Source: Burkholderiales bacterium
GTDB lineage: Bacteria > Pseudomonadota > Gammaproteobacteria > Burkholderiales > Burkholderiaceae_C
Reading direction: 5' to 3'
Length of the DNA: 64,000 nt
Assembly: GCA_028868305.1 (NCBI GenBank)
Contig: JAGWUS010000006.1
Coordinates: 31,808-95,807, forward strand
A model generated the notes under the pieces. That model was not told where the DNA came from, made no database searches, and worked only from the letters and a program-made list of their open reading frames with translations. The translations under genes were made by a program, and so were the position numbers. Shown here piece after piece: positions 54,650-62,977 of this stretch (position 1 is the stretch's first letter; every line of letters begins with the position of its first letter).

Positions 54650-55699
54650 TCAGGCGGACGCCACACTGGCACCTTGCTCGGCCGCTATCAGACGGTCGAT
54701 GATCTTGCGCGACTGCACACCACCGGCGTCGATGTTGAGCAGCAGCAGCTTTTTCTCGGGGTAATCGATCAGGTTGCGCTGCTGGCGTTCCAGCATCTCC
54801 AGGTCTTCGCCAAAGATCTTGCCCTGGCCATCGCGGATGGTTGCGGTGAGTGCCTTGTCTTTGGGGTTGAACTTGCGCGCCATGCCCCAGAAGTAGTGGA
54901 TGGACGTTTCGGTCTCGGGCGTGATGAAGTCGATCACCTTGCTGTAGACCTTTTTGTCGTTGGGCGCGTCGTAGCCGCCCTGGCCTTCCAGTGCCACGCC
55001 CACTTCGATGATGACGTGGCTCGGCGGCGTGAAGCGGCAAATCTGCCAGCGGTCGACCGTAACATCATCGGGCAGGCCGTGGCTGCGCAACGCGGCCTTC
55101 CAGAAGGGCGGCGGTGTGATGCCGCTCATGTAACGGGCGGTGGTCACCATGTCGCCGTCCACCGTAGTCTTGCACGGGGTCTCGTCGATTTCCTTCTGGC
55201 CGATGCTGGTGGAGTGCACATAGGTCTCGTGCGTCAGATCCATCAGGTTGTCGACCATCAGGCGGTAGTCACATTTGATGTAGTACAGGCCGCCGCCATA
55301 GGCCCACTCAGGGTTGTCGTACCACTCCTGGTGCGGAATCAGGGCCGCATCGGCCAGCGCCGTGTCGCCCGGCCAGACCCAGATGAAGCCATAGCGCTCC
55401 TCCACCGCGTAGGCCTTGATGGCGGGGAAGCCCCCCACACGCTGGCCGGGCATGGCAATGGTTTTGCCGTTGCAGCCCATCTCCAGGCCGTGGTAGCCAC
55501 ACACCAGCTTGCCTTCGCTCACGTACCCCAGCGAGAGCGGCGCACCACGGTGCGGGCAGAAGTCCTGCACCGCAGCCACTTTGTTGTCTACCCCGCGGTA
55601 GAAGGCGATGCGCTCGCCACAGATGGTGCGACCCAGCGGCTTCTCGTCGATCTCATTGGGCGTCGCAGCCACGTACCAGGTGTTTTTGGGAAAAGTCAT
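54650..55699 (-). CDS. vanA: Vanillate O-demethylase-type Rieske oxygenase
   Basis: This 349-residue oxygenase component removes a methyl group from lignin-derived methoxy aromatics such as vanillate. The Rieske site is Cys48-x-His50 and Cys67-x2-His70 (FCPHRGAPLSLG...LVCGYHGLEM). The mononuclear iron site is in DNLMDLTHETYVH. The start is the ATG at 55697-55699 (MTFPKNTWYVAATPNEI); a longer frame from 55792 crosses the operator-like repeats. It forms an operon with vanB. The exact aromatic substrate is inferred from family resemblance. Confidence 0.9.
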   Translation of the reverse strand: MTFPKNTWYVAATPNEIDEKPLGRTICGERIAFYRGVDNKVAAVQDFCPHRGAPLSLGYVSEGKLVCGYHGLEMGCNGKTIAMPGQRVGGFPAIKAYAVEERYGFIWVWPGDTALADAALIPHQEWYDNPEWAYGGGLYYIKCDYRLMVDNLMDLTHETYVHSTSIGQKEIDETPCKTTVDGDMVTTARYMSGITPPPFWKAALRSHGLPDDVTVDRWQICRFTPPSHVIIEVGVALEGQGGYDAPNDKKVYSKVIDFITPETETSIHYFWGMARKFNPKDKALTATIRDGQGKIFGEDLEMLERQQRNLIDYPEKKLLLLNIDAGGVQSRKIIDRLIAAEQGASVASA

Positions 55700-55736
55700 G
55701 ATCACCTCGGGGCAGTTAATGGGTTGGGAAGGTTTG

Positions 55737-55762
55737 CTGAATTTACATTCAGTATGCTGAAT
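55737..55762. promoter_or_regulatory. Three alternating half-sites upstream of vanA
   Basis: CTGAAT (55737-55742), ATTCAG (55747-55752) and CTGAAT (55757-55762) recur every 10 bases in alternating orientation, making two overlapping palindromes. They lie 38-63 bases before the vanA start, so they probably bind a dimeric repressor. The regulator is unknown; the MarR protein at 57406 is a candidate. Confidence 0.6.
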
Positions 55763-55915
55763 GAATGCATTGTATTGATCCCGCTCAAGCAAGGAAAGCC
55801 CATAAAAGTAAGGGTTTACCCTTTATCTACGCCGCCGCAAACGCAATCACCAAAGACAGCGCTTGCAGTTACTTCATGCGGCAATGCTGATGCACATTGA
55901 AGCCAGCTGACAGAT

Positions 55916-57238
55916 TCAGGGCTGGCGTTGCTCCAGCTTCAGACCCAGTGCGGTTCCTTTCGGGAACCCCTTCCAGTAGGTGTGGTCACTCTTGAAGCTG
56001 CCACTGGTCTCGGCGGACCACTTGCCATCTTTGGCGTTTTCAACCAGATTCAGGTAGGCATCCATAGTTACTTCTTTTCGCAAGTACCGGGCTAAAAATG
56101 CGGTCACAAAATGCTGCGCAATATTGTTCATGCGCACGTTGTCCCACACTGGATCGGTGTAATGCTCCGAGCAGGCTCTGGAGCTATCACCACACTTGCG
56201 GTCAAACATCTCGGTAGGGGATGGCATGGGCGCACCGGCATTGTGTCCCGCGTTCTCGTAGGTCAGCAAATAGCGCGGCGCGTTCACGCTGTTCTCGTAA
56301 ATATTGCGTACACCTGGTGCGTACCCGGAGACGCTGTCGGCGTTACCCGCAATGAAAAATACCGGTGTCTTGATGGCCGCCAGACCAGCCGCGTCCCAAA
56401 ATCCCGTGTTCCAGCCCCAGGGAGCAAAAGCAACCGCTGCCTTGATGCGCTTGTCCAGCGTTGCAACATAGGCCGAAGTTCCCGCCTGCCTTGCAGCCAG
56501 TGCGCCATTGGGTGTACCCCAACTGAAGCCCACGCTGGCTGCAGTCACGCCGCCACCAATGGTATTGACCACCCCATAGCCGCCCATCGAATAGCCGATC
56601 AGGCCAGTGTTGTCCGCATTGACCATGCCTTTGAGCGTGCCCGAGGAATCGTCTGCATTGAGACGTGCCATCTGGTTGAGAACAAACAGCTGGTCCAGCG
56701 AACGGTTAAGCAGGGTGCTTCCAAAGGCAGCCTGATCGCTGTAGGTGCTGTCGGTGTGGTCAATCGATGCAACCACGTAGCCCTTGCTGGCCAGGTTTTC
56801 GGCCAGATGACTCAGCAGGAACCGGTTGCCCGGATAACCGTGGGAGATGATCAATAGCGGATACGGTCCACCTGTTGTGTCTGCCTGGGCATCGCGCACA
56901 GCGCGCCCATTGAGCGTGACTTCCAGCTTCCCATCCCTGCCAAATACCTTGTACTGGCCCAACGCAGCCTGGCCGGCAGCAAGCAGGGCGGGATACCATA
57001 CTTCCACGGTAAGCGGTCGGTCATAGGTCGGCATGGGCTGACCCGCTTTGAATTTCACAATATCCAACTGGTCCGGATTGCTGAACTGAACGGTTTTGAC
57101 CCCAACCGAGAACTTGCCATAGGGTGCCAACTCCGGCGCATCGGAACGGATGGTATCGATACGGTTTTCAACGGCTATCGCAGATCCCGACAGCGTCACG
57201 AAAATTGCCATTCCCAAGGTAACGAAGACGTTTGCCAT
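55916..57238 (-). CDS. Secreted alpha/beta hydrolase
   Basis: This 440-residue protein has a signal peptide (MANVFVTLGMAIFVTLSGSAIA) and an alpha/beta-hydrolase fold. The oxyanion region is LLIISHGYPGNRFLLSHLAE, the nucleophile elbow GYSMGGYG, and the acid and His lie near GNADSVSG and ENAGHN. It resembles the predicted dienelactone-hydrolase/PAF-acetylhydrolase group. The start is the ATG at 57236-57238, following AGGAGCTCT. The substrate is unknown. It stands alone between the van operon and a terminator. Confidence 0.8.
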   Translation of the reverse strand: MANVFVTLGMAIFVTLSGSAIAVENRIDTIRSDAPELAPYGKFSVGVKTVQFSNPDQLDIVKFKAGQPMPTYDRPLTVEVWYPALLAAGQAALGQYKVFGRDGKLEVTLNGRAVRDAQADTTGGPYPLLIISHGYPGNRFLLSHLAENLASKGYVVASIDHTDSTYSDQAAFGSTLLNRSLDQLFVLNQMARLNADDSSGTLKGMVNADNTGLIGYSMGGYGVVNTIGGGVTAASVGFSWGTPNGALAARQAGTSAYVATLDKRIKAAVAFAPWGWNTGFWDAAGLAAIKTPVFFIAGNADSVSGYAPGVRNIYENSVNAPRYLLTYENAGHNAGAPMPSPTEMFDRKCGDSSRACSEHYTDPVWDNVRMNNIAQHFVTAFLARYLRKEVTMDAYLNLVENAKDGKWSAETSGSFKSDHTYWKGFPKGTALGLKLEQRQP

Positions 57239-57334
57239 AGAGCTCCTTATTTCAATTCCCAGATGCAACTCGGGCCAGCTTACCCATGAAGCAAGAGGAA
57301 AGCTATCGCCCATGTAACCTGTGGGACAAGCAAT

Positions 57335-57360
57335 AAAGAAAAACCGTCGGCGGCCAACGG
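57335..57360 (-). terminator. Rho-independent terminator after the marR operon
   Basis: On the minus strand CCGTTG-GCCGC-CGACGG (57344-57360) forms a six-pair stem followed by TTTTTCTTT. It lies 45 bases beyond the MarR stop and ends the minus-strand run that starts at the EamA or tsaB gene. Confidence 0.75.
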
Positions 57361-57405
57361 TATGCGGTTTTGCGAGACCCAGCGCAACAAAAGTCGATGC
57401 CTTGG

Positions 57406-57849
57406 TCAGCCCTGAAAGTGCACAAACTTGCGCAGCAGCCGCAGGAACTCCGCCTGCTCGGCGGGCTCCAGGTGACCCATCAGGGTGCTTTGCATGGCCT
57501 GCGCGCCGGGACGCAAGGCGGCCAGCACGGCCTGGCCTTCGTCGGTCAGCGACAGGCTGCGTTGGCGTCGGGGCAGCACCTCGCGCACGATCCAGCCCTT
57601 GGTTTCCAGCCGCGCGGCAATGTCGGCGGCTGTGGAGGTGTCCAGCGCAATCATCTGCGCCAGCGTCACCTGGTCGATGCCGGGCGTCTCGTGCAGGGTG
57701 CGCAGAATGGCGTACTGGATGGGGGTGACATGGCGGCCATGCACTTCGTGAAAGGTGGACACCGCCATCTGCTGCGCACGGCGAATCAGGTGGCCGGGCT
57801 CATCGGCCAATGCCACCGGGGGCGTCACAGGGTCTGCAGAGGTGGCCAT
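57406..57849 (-). CDS. MarR-family transcriptional regulator
   Basis: This 147-residue winged-helix regulator shows HLIRRAQQMAVSTFHEVHG, VTPIQYAILRTLHETPGIDQ and the recognition helix TLAQMIALDTSTAADIAARL. The wing is GWIVREVLPRRQRSLSLTDEG. MarR proteins often respond to aromatic acids. It begins 3 bases after the uracil-DNA glycosylase stop and ends at a terminator. It could act on the van operon 2 kb away, but that is a guess from location. Confidence 0.88.
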   Translation of the reverse strand: MATSADPVTPPVALADEPGHLIRRAQQMAVSTFHEVHGRHVTPIQYAILRTLHETPGIDQVTLAQMIALDTSTAADIAARLETKGWIVREVLPRRQRSLSLTDEGQAVLAALRPGAQAMQSTLMGHLEPAEQAEFLRLLRKFVHFQG

Positions 57850-57852
57850 GTG

Positions 57853-58686
57853 TCAGGACGCCTCCAGTGTGTCCATGGCCAGGCACAGGTCGGCCCAGGC
57901 CTTGGCCTTGTCGGCAGGGGCGCGCAGCAGCACCTTGGGCGCATACGTCACCACCACCGGCACCCCACGGTACTGGTAGACCGCACCGCGCAGTTTGCCC
58001 AGCGGTTGCGTGGCCCATTGGGGCTGTTCGCCCAGCAGCACCTGCATGGCAAAGCGGCCCATAGCCAAAATCATCCGGGGTCGCACCAGTGCAATCTCCT
58101 GCTGCAGGTAGGCTGCGCACTGGGCCAATTCGGCGGCTTGTGGAATGCGGCCATGCGGCGGGCGGCATTTGACGATATTGGTCAGGTAAGCGCCGCTTGC
58201 CCCACTGCCGGTGCGACTAGCGCCCACCGCCTTGAGCATGTTGTCCAGCAGTTGCCCCTGGGCCTGCGCAAAGGGCTGGCCTTCGCGGTCTTCGTCTTCA
58301 TCAGGGGGGTCGCCCACCACCATCCAGTCCATCTGGGCCTGCGCGGGTGCGCGCAGCGTGGTGGTCTTGCGGCTGCCACACAGGGCGCAGGCCTGGCAGG
58401 CGGCTACGGTCTGCGCCAGAGCATCCCAGCCCAAAGCCGACGCATCCACCGCCTGCGCAACCGTGCTTGGCGTGGCAGCCACAGGAGCCGCACCCGGCGT
58501 AGCAACCGGCGTCGTGCCCAGTTTGGGCCTGAGCGCAACGCGCGGTACGGCGGTTGCTGCCAAAGGTGCCACAGGCTCCGGTGCCCGCGCGGGCACAGCA
58601 GGGGCAAATGCCGCGCCTGGCAGCCAGACGTGCACGCCCATCTCCAGCAGCATGGCGCGTTGGCGGGAGTCCAGTTCAAGTGCCAT
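57853..58686 (-). CDS. Uracil-DNA glycosylase (family 4/5-like)
   Basis: This 277-residue iron-sulfur uracil-DNA glycosylase removes uracil from DNA. The start is the ATG at 58684-58686. Residues 1-100 are a low-complexity alanine/proline region. The first cluster cysteines are in CQACALCGSR. The active-site loop GDPPDEDEDREGQPF, YLTNIVKCRPP and ILAMGRFAMQVLLGE follow the family 4 pattern. The order tsaB-rimI-glycosylase is common in Burkholderiales. Confidence 0.85.
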   Translation of the reverse strand: MALELDSRQRAMLLEMGVHVWLPGAAFAPAVPARAPEPVAPLAATAVPRVALRPKLGTTPVATPGAAPVAATPSTVAQAVDASALGWDALAQTVAACQACALCGSRKTTTLRAPAQAQMDWMVVGDPPDEDEDREGQPFAQAQGQLLDNMLKAVGASRTGSGASGAYLTNIVKCRPPHGRIPQAAELAQCAAYLQQEIALVRPRMILAMGRFAMQVLLGEQPQWATQPLGKLRGAVYQYRGVPVVVTYAPKVLLRAPADKAKAWADLCLAMDTLEAS

Positions 58687-58697
58687 GGGAGATTTGT

Positions 58698-59165
58698 TTA
58701 CAGGCGCAAGCTCATGACGATCGCGTCTTCGCGCTGGCCGTGCCCTGCAGGGTAGTAATTCTTGCGCTGGCCCACACGCCGGTAGCCGTGGGCCTCGTAA
58801 ACCGCGATGGCACGCCCATTGCCCACGCGCACTTCCAGCCACAACCACACCGCCGATTGACCACGCGCCCAGATCGCCAGGGCGTCGAGCATGATGCGGG
58901 CCCAGCCCTGACCCTGGTACTCGGGTGCGACGGTAATGTTGAGCAGGTGTACTTCGTCCACGCCCTTCATGGCCACAAAATAGCCCAGCACCGTGCCGTC
59001 CGCCACCAGCATCTGCGCCTCGTAGCCCGAGTGCAAGGCGTCCAGAAAGTTGGCGCGTGTCCAGGGGTGCGCATAGGCGCGCTGCTCGACGCGCAAAACC
59101 TCGTCCAGCCGGTCGGCCAGCAGGGGCTCGAACAGGGCTTCGGTGGACTCAAGGCGTGCGTTCAT
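58698..59165 (-). CDS. rimI: Ribosomal protein S18 alanine N-acetyltransferase
   Basis: RimI is a GNAT acetyltransferase for the S18 N-terminus. The 155-residue protein has the start typical of RimI (VLRVEQRAYAHPWTRANFLDALHSG). The acetyl-CoA loop VAPEYQGQGWARIMLDAL and the end NGRAIAVYEAHGYRRVGQRKNYY are also present. It lies 6 bases after tsaB. Confidence 0.93.
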   Translation of the reverse strand: MNARLESTEALFEPLLADRLDEVLRVEQRAYAHPWTRANFLDALHSGYEAQMLVADGTVLGYFVAMKGVDEVHLLNITVAPEYQGQGWARIMLDALAIWARGQSAVWLWLEVRVGNGRAIAVYEAHGYRRVGQRKNYYPAGHGQREDAIVMSLRL

Positions 59166-59171
59166 GGGCGC

Positions 59172-59924
59172 CTATTGTGCCGTTACAGCCAGGCTGGCCG
59201 CTTTTTCCGCCATGCGCTCGGCGGTGGTCTTGGCCACTTTGTCGCGGATGTAGCTCGGCAACGCCTGCGCAGCCGGCACCGCCTTGCCCGCCGCCAGCAG
59301 CGCCGGCGCCAGCCGCAGCATGGCCGCTGCCGTGGGCAGGGCGCCAATGCGCTGCACGCCCGGTTCAGTCACCCCGGTCAGCCGGTCGCCGTACACCGCA
59401 AAAACATTGCCTGCCAGCACCTGCAGCGCCCCGGCGGGCGCCAGCGAAAAACCCTCCGGACGCACCAGATGGCTGCCCTGCACTTCGTGCCACAGCGCGC
59501 CGTCAAAGTCGTAGGTGGCGGCGTACATCTCGTCCATGCGGGCGTCCAGCAGGGCGCTGATGCGCAAAGGCGCTGCGCCGGCCAGCGCAGTCGACGCAGC
59601 ATGGCGCGCGTCTTCGGCCACCGCCAGCAAGGTGTCTACCGGCAACACCGGCACATCGGCACCAAAGGCCAGCCCCTGCGCCACGGCACAGGCGGTGCGC
59701 AGCCCGGTGAACGAGCCCGGCCCGGCACCAAAGCAGATGGCGTCCAGGTCGGCCAGCACCAGGCCGGCCTGCTGCAGCAGTTCCATCAGGCCGGCAATCA
59801 GCCCGGTCGAGGCCTGGGCGCCACCGGCGCCTGTGTGCAGCCACTGCTGTGCCATGCCATCCACCGAGCAGGACACGCCGATGGACATGGTTTCGGTACT
59901 GGTATCAAACGCCAGAAGGTTCAT
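59172..59924 (-). CDS. tsaB: tRNA threonylcarbamoyladenosine synthesis protein TsaB
   Basis: TsaB supports TsaD in making t6A37 of tRNA. The start ATG at 59922-59924 gives MNLLAFDTSTETMSIGV and 250 residues. The ASKHA-fold signature FGAGPGSFTGLRTACAVAQGLAFG is intact. It precedes rimI, as in many proteobacteria. A Sua5-type protein for the same modification is encoded at the right edge of the window. Confidence 0.94.
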   Translation of the reverse strand: MNLLAFDTSTETMSIGVSCSVDGMAQQWLHTGAGGAQASTGLIAGLMELLQQAGLVLADLDAICFGAGPGSFTGLRTACAVAQGLAFGADVPVLPVDTLLAVAEDARHAASTALAGAAPLRISALLDARMDEMYAATYDFDGALWHEVQGSHLVRPEGFSLAPAGALQVLAGNVFAVYGDRLTGVTEPGVQRIGALPTAAAMLRLAPALLAAGKAVPAAQALPSYIRDKVAKTTAERMAEKAASLAVTAQ

Positions 59925-59944
59925 GGTTTTAAGCAAAATCAGGC

Positions 59945-60991
59945 TCAAGCCCTCGTGGAATTTGCACGAGCAGCTATTATTTTAGGAGCAACTGCAGCAC
60001 GCACACCAAAGAAGATACCCAGCGTCACCAGCGCCAGCCCGGCCAGCAGGTTCCAGTGCAAGGGCTCGCCCAGAAAGATGGTGGCCGAAATGGCCGACAG
60101 CCCCGGCACCAGCGCGGTGATCATGGTGGAGCGCACCGGGCCGAAGTGCTGGATCATCTTGGTGAAAGTGATGCCCGAGATCACCACCGACCCCATGCCC
60201 TGAAACACCATCTGGAACACCACATCCCGCCAGGGCGCCACCAGCACCTGCCCCGGCACCCAGTGCAGCAGCAACAGCACGGTGTAGACCGGGACATAAG
60301 TGACAAACGCGAACGCGGTGATGGCAATCGTCGCCCGCACCGCATCGAGCGCATGGCGGCGTGCCAGCACGCTGTAGGTCGACCAGACGAACGATGCCGC
60401 CATGAACAGCACATCGCCGCGCCAGATGCCACTGCCGTCCAGCGCATGCAGCAGGCTGGCACCGCCCACCAGCAGATCGCCGCCGACGATCAGCACCAGG
60501 CCGATGGCGCGCGTGGTGGTGATGCGGTCACCCAGAATCCACACCGCCAGCAACGCCGTCCACAGCGGCAGGCTGCCCGGCATCAGCACCGAAGCGTGCG
60601 CCGCGGGCGCGTACACAAAGCCGCTGTAGGCCAGCATGGCGTAGAGGAGACCACCAAAGAAACCCACCTTGACCGTCATGGCCAGTGGCAATGGCGACAG
60701 ACCCCACAAGGAGCTGGAGTTGGAGCTGGTGCCCGGCGTGGAGGTACCCGCCTCCTGTGCGCGGGCCCGGTCCCGCGCGGTGAGCCACAGCCCCCAGGGC
60801 AGCAGGATGAGGCTGGCACCCCACAGGCGTGCGTAGACGATGTCAAACGGGTTGAGCACGCCGCCACGCGCCGGGTCTGCCGAGGCACGGGCAATCACGA
60901 TGAAGGAGGTCCAGATCAGCACGGTTACCACGGCCGCTGCAAGCCCGATGGTGCGAGGAGAGAAGCGGGGTACAGAGGGCGAATGGGGCAT
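59945..60991 (-). CDS. EamA/DMT-family transporter with repeat-encoded C-terminus
   Basis: This 348-residue membrane protein has about ten helices in two EamA repeats (IWTSFIVIARA at the start, LPLWTALLAVWILGDRITTTRAI and LVPGLSAISATIFLGEPLHWN at the ends of the repeats). The start is the ATG at 60989-60991 (MPHSPSVPRFSPRTIGL). The last residues, VAPKIIAARAN and on, are encoded by the dispersed repeat at 59972-59989. The substrate is unknown. Confidence 0.85.
   Translation of the reverse strand: MPHSPSVPRFSPRTIGLAAAVVTVLIWTSFIVIARASADPARGGVLNPFDIVYARLWGASLILLPWGLWLTARDRARAQEAGTSTPGTSSNSSSLWGLSPLPLAMTVKVGFFGGLLYAMLAYSGFVYAPAAHASVLMPGSLPLWTALLAVWILGDRITTTRAIGLVLIVGGDLLVGGASLLHALDGSGIWRGDVLFMAASFVWSTYSVLARRHALDAVRATIAITAFAFVTYVPVYTVLLLLHWVPGQVLVAPWRDVVFQMVFQGMGSVVISGITFTKMIQHFGPVRSTMITALVPGLSAISATIFLGEPLHWNLLAGLALVTLGIFFGVRAAVAPKIIAARANSTRA
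59972..59989. repeat. Dispersed palindromic repeat, copy e (coding)
   Basis: Core AGCTATTATTTTAGGAGC. It is read through as the C-terminal APKIIAA of the EamA transporter. On the minus strand the continuation CTGCTCGTGCAA resembles the coding repeat in leuS. Confidence 0.7.
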
Positions 60992-61046
60992 GGGGCGATT
61001 ATCGGCGCTGGCGCATGGCAGGCCACTGCCACGGGATAATGCAGCC

Positions 61047-62528
61047 ATGCTCCGCCCCCGCCTCCTGCAGGTCTTCATGCTCCCTCTGGTTCTTCTAGCC
61101 CTGCTGGGCTGCCTGCCCCTGTCCAGTGCAGCGCAAGGCCTGCCGCCTGAAGTCGATGCAGCACTGGCACGCGCCAAAGTGCCACGCGACGCGGTGTCCG
61201 TGCTGGTGATTGATGCGCTGGGTACAAGCGCCCCGCGAGTGGCCCACCGCACCAGCGTGGCCATGAATCCGGCGTCGGTCATGAAGCTGGTCACGACCTT
61301 CGCCGCGCTCGACCTGCTGGGCCCGGCGTACACCTGGTCCACGCCGGTGTACATGGAAGGCACGGTGCGTGAGGGCACGCTGTACGGCAACCTGTACATC
61401 AAGGGCCAAGGAGACCCCAAGTTGGTGCTGGAGCGCCTGTGGCTGCTGCTGCGCCGGGTGCAGGGTCTGGGCATCCACGCCATTGCCGGGGACATCGTGC
61501 TGGACCGCAGCGCGCTCGACGTGCCCGAGGCCGACCCCGCCAGTTTCGATGGCGAGCCGCTGCGCCCCTACAACGCCGCGCCCGATGCGCTGCTGATCAA
61601 CTTCAAATCGGTGGTGATGACCTTCACGCCCGACCGCACGGCCAACCTGGCGCAGGTGCAGTTTGATCCGCCCCTGTACGGCGTGCAGACACAGGCCACC
61701 GTGCCGCTGTCCACCGGGGACTGCGGCGACTACCGTGGCACACTCAAGGCCGATTTTTCAGACGCCAACCGCATCCGTTTTCTGGGCAGCTACAGCGCCA
61801 GTTGTGGCGAAAAGGTCTGGCCGGTGGCCTATGCCGACCCCAAGAGCTACGGCGTGCGCGCAGTGCAGGGTCTGTGGCTGGACATGGGCGGCAAGCTCTC
61901 TGGCAGCGTGCGCTACGGCACCGTGCCCGCACCCATTGCGGCCGGCAAACCAGCCTTTGAAGTGAACTCCGCCCCTTTGCCCGAAGTCATTCGCGACATC
62001 AACAAGTTCAGCAACAACGTGATGGCGCAGCAGCTGTTCCTCACCCTTGGCCGCGTACTGCCAGCAACCACGCCAACAACGACCTTGGATGCATCGGGCC
62101 CTGCTTTGAGTAATGGCAGCTTCACCGCCTCCCGCGCGCAGGTCCTGCACTGGTGGAAAGAACGCATAGCCACCGACGACCTGCCGGTGCTGGACAACGG
62201 CTCGGGCCTGTCGCGCCAGGAGCGCATTACGGCGCAAGCCCTGGGCAAACTGCTGCAGACCGCCTACCGTTCACCAGTCATGCCCGAGCTAATGGCCTCG
62301 TTGCCCATCAGCGGCGTGGACGGTACGCTGCGCCGGATGAAATCCCGCGCACTGGGCAGTGCACATCTGAAAACCGGGTCGCTGAGCAACGTGGTGGCCC
62401 TGGCCGGCTATGTGCACAGCGCCAGTGGCAAACACAGCGTGCTGGTGGCCATCGTCAACCACCCCAATGCCAACGCCGCACGTCCTGCGCTGGACGCGCT
62501 GGTGGAATGGACCGCCAAGGCGCCTTGA
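61047..62528 (+). CDS. dacB: D-alanyl-D-alanine carboxypeptidase/endopeptidase (PBP4 type)
   Basis: This 493-residue class C penicillin-binding protein trims or cuts peptidoglycan cross-links in the periplasm. The signal peptide ends SSAAQG. The active-site triad motifs are SVMK at residues 77-80 (serine nucleophile), SNN in DINKFSNNVMAQQLF and KTG in HLKTGSLSN. The start is the ATG at 61047. It is oriented away from the EamA gene. Confidence 0.93.
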   Translation: MLRPRLLQVFMLPLVLLALLGCLPLSSAAQGLPPEVDAALARAKVPRDAVSVLVIDALGTSAPRVAHRTSVAMNPASVMKLVTTFAALDLLGPAYTWSTPVYMEGTVREGTLYGNLYIKGQGDPKLVLERLWLLLRRVQGLGIHAIAGDIVLDRSALDVPEADPASFDGEPLRPYNAAPDALLINFKSVVMTFTPDRTANLAQVQFDPPLYGVQTQATVPLSTGDCGDYRGTLKADFSDANRIRFLGSYSASCGEKVWPVAYADPKSYGVRAVQGLWLDMGGKLSGSVRYGTVPAPIAAGKPAFEVNSAPLPEVIRDINKFSNNVMAQQLFLTLGRVLPATTPTTTLDASGPALSNGSFTASRAQVLHWWKERIATDDLPVLDNGSGLSRQERITAQALGKLLQTAYRSPVMPELMASLPISGVDGTLRRMKSRALGSAHLKTGSLSNVVALAGYVHSASGKHSVLVAIVNHPNANAARPALDALVEWTAKAP

Positions 62529-62562
62529 ACACCAGCTTGGGCCCCCCATCGAGAATCTCACT

Positions 62563-62826
62563 ATGCAAATCGTTGACTTCGTCGGCTCCATCGCCGCCTT
62601 TCTGACCACCGCCAGTTTTGTGCCGCAGGCACTTCACACCTTCCGTACCAAGGATGTACGCGGCATCTCGCTGGGCATGTACAGCGCATTTACTCTGGGT
62701 GTCGCGCTCTGGCTGGTCTACGGCATCCTGATGGGCGCCTGGCCCATCATCATTGCCAACCTGATCACCACCTCACTGGCGGCTTCGATTCTGGTGATGA
62801 AGTTGCGGTACCACGAGGGAGAGTGA
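62563..62826 (+). CDS. SemiSWEET-family transporter
   Basis: This 87-residue protein has three membrane helices and the PQ-loop pattern: SFVPQALHTFRTKDVRGISLGMY, then LWLVYGILMGAWPIIIANLI. This matches bacterial SemiSWEETs, which dimerise to form small sugar carriers. The start is the ATG at 62563, 34 bases after dacB. The sugar is unknown. Confidence 0.9.
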   Translation: MQIVDFVGSIAAFLTTASFVPQALHTFRTKDVRGISLGMYSAFTLGVALWLVYGILMGAWPIIIANLITTSLAASILVMKLRYHEGE

Positions 62827-62866
62827 TCTCGCTGCGTCTGTTCGCTCGCTACGCGTTTGGCTGGGG

Positions 62867-62940
62867 GCGGGTTGGGGTATGCGGGGCGGCCTCATGCTGC
62901 GGGTACGCAGAAATCGGCCTCCCCGCATACCCCAATCCGC
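62867..62940. repeat. Long inverted repeat between semiSWEET and sua5
   Basis: Arms of 25 bases at 62867-62891 and 62916-62940 pair with only two mismatches around a 24-base loop (GGGGTATGCGGGG/CCCCGCATACCCC core). There is no T-run. It lies between convergent genes and may act as a bidirectional transcription block or an extragenic palindrome. Confidence 0.75.
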
Positions 62941-62977
62941 TGGCGCCATACGCTCCGGGATATCTCGGGCGCTGACC

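Noticed and set aside
54449..55900. 483-codon open frame on the plus strand opposite vanA
   Set aside because: The minus strand encodes a clear Rieske oxygenase with both metal sites; the plus frame has no family features.
58554..60203. 549-codon open frame on the plus strand opposite rimI and tsaB
   Set aside because: It spans several genuine minus-strand genes and consists of low-complexity Arg, Gln and His runs typical of antisense GC-rich DNA.
60991..61495. Longer N-terminus for the EamA transporter from 61495
   Set aside because: The extra 168 residues are low-complexity antisense to dacB, while the ATG at 60991 places the first membrane helix normally.
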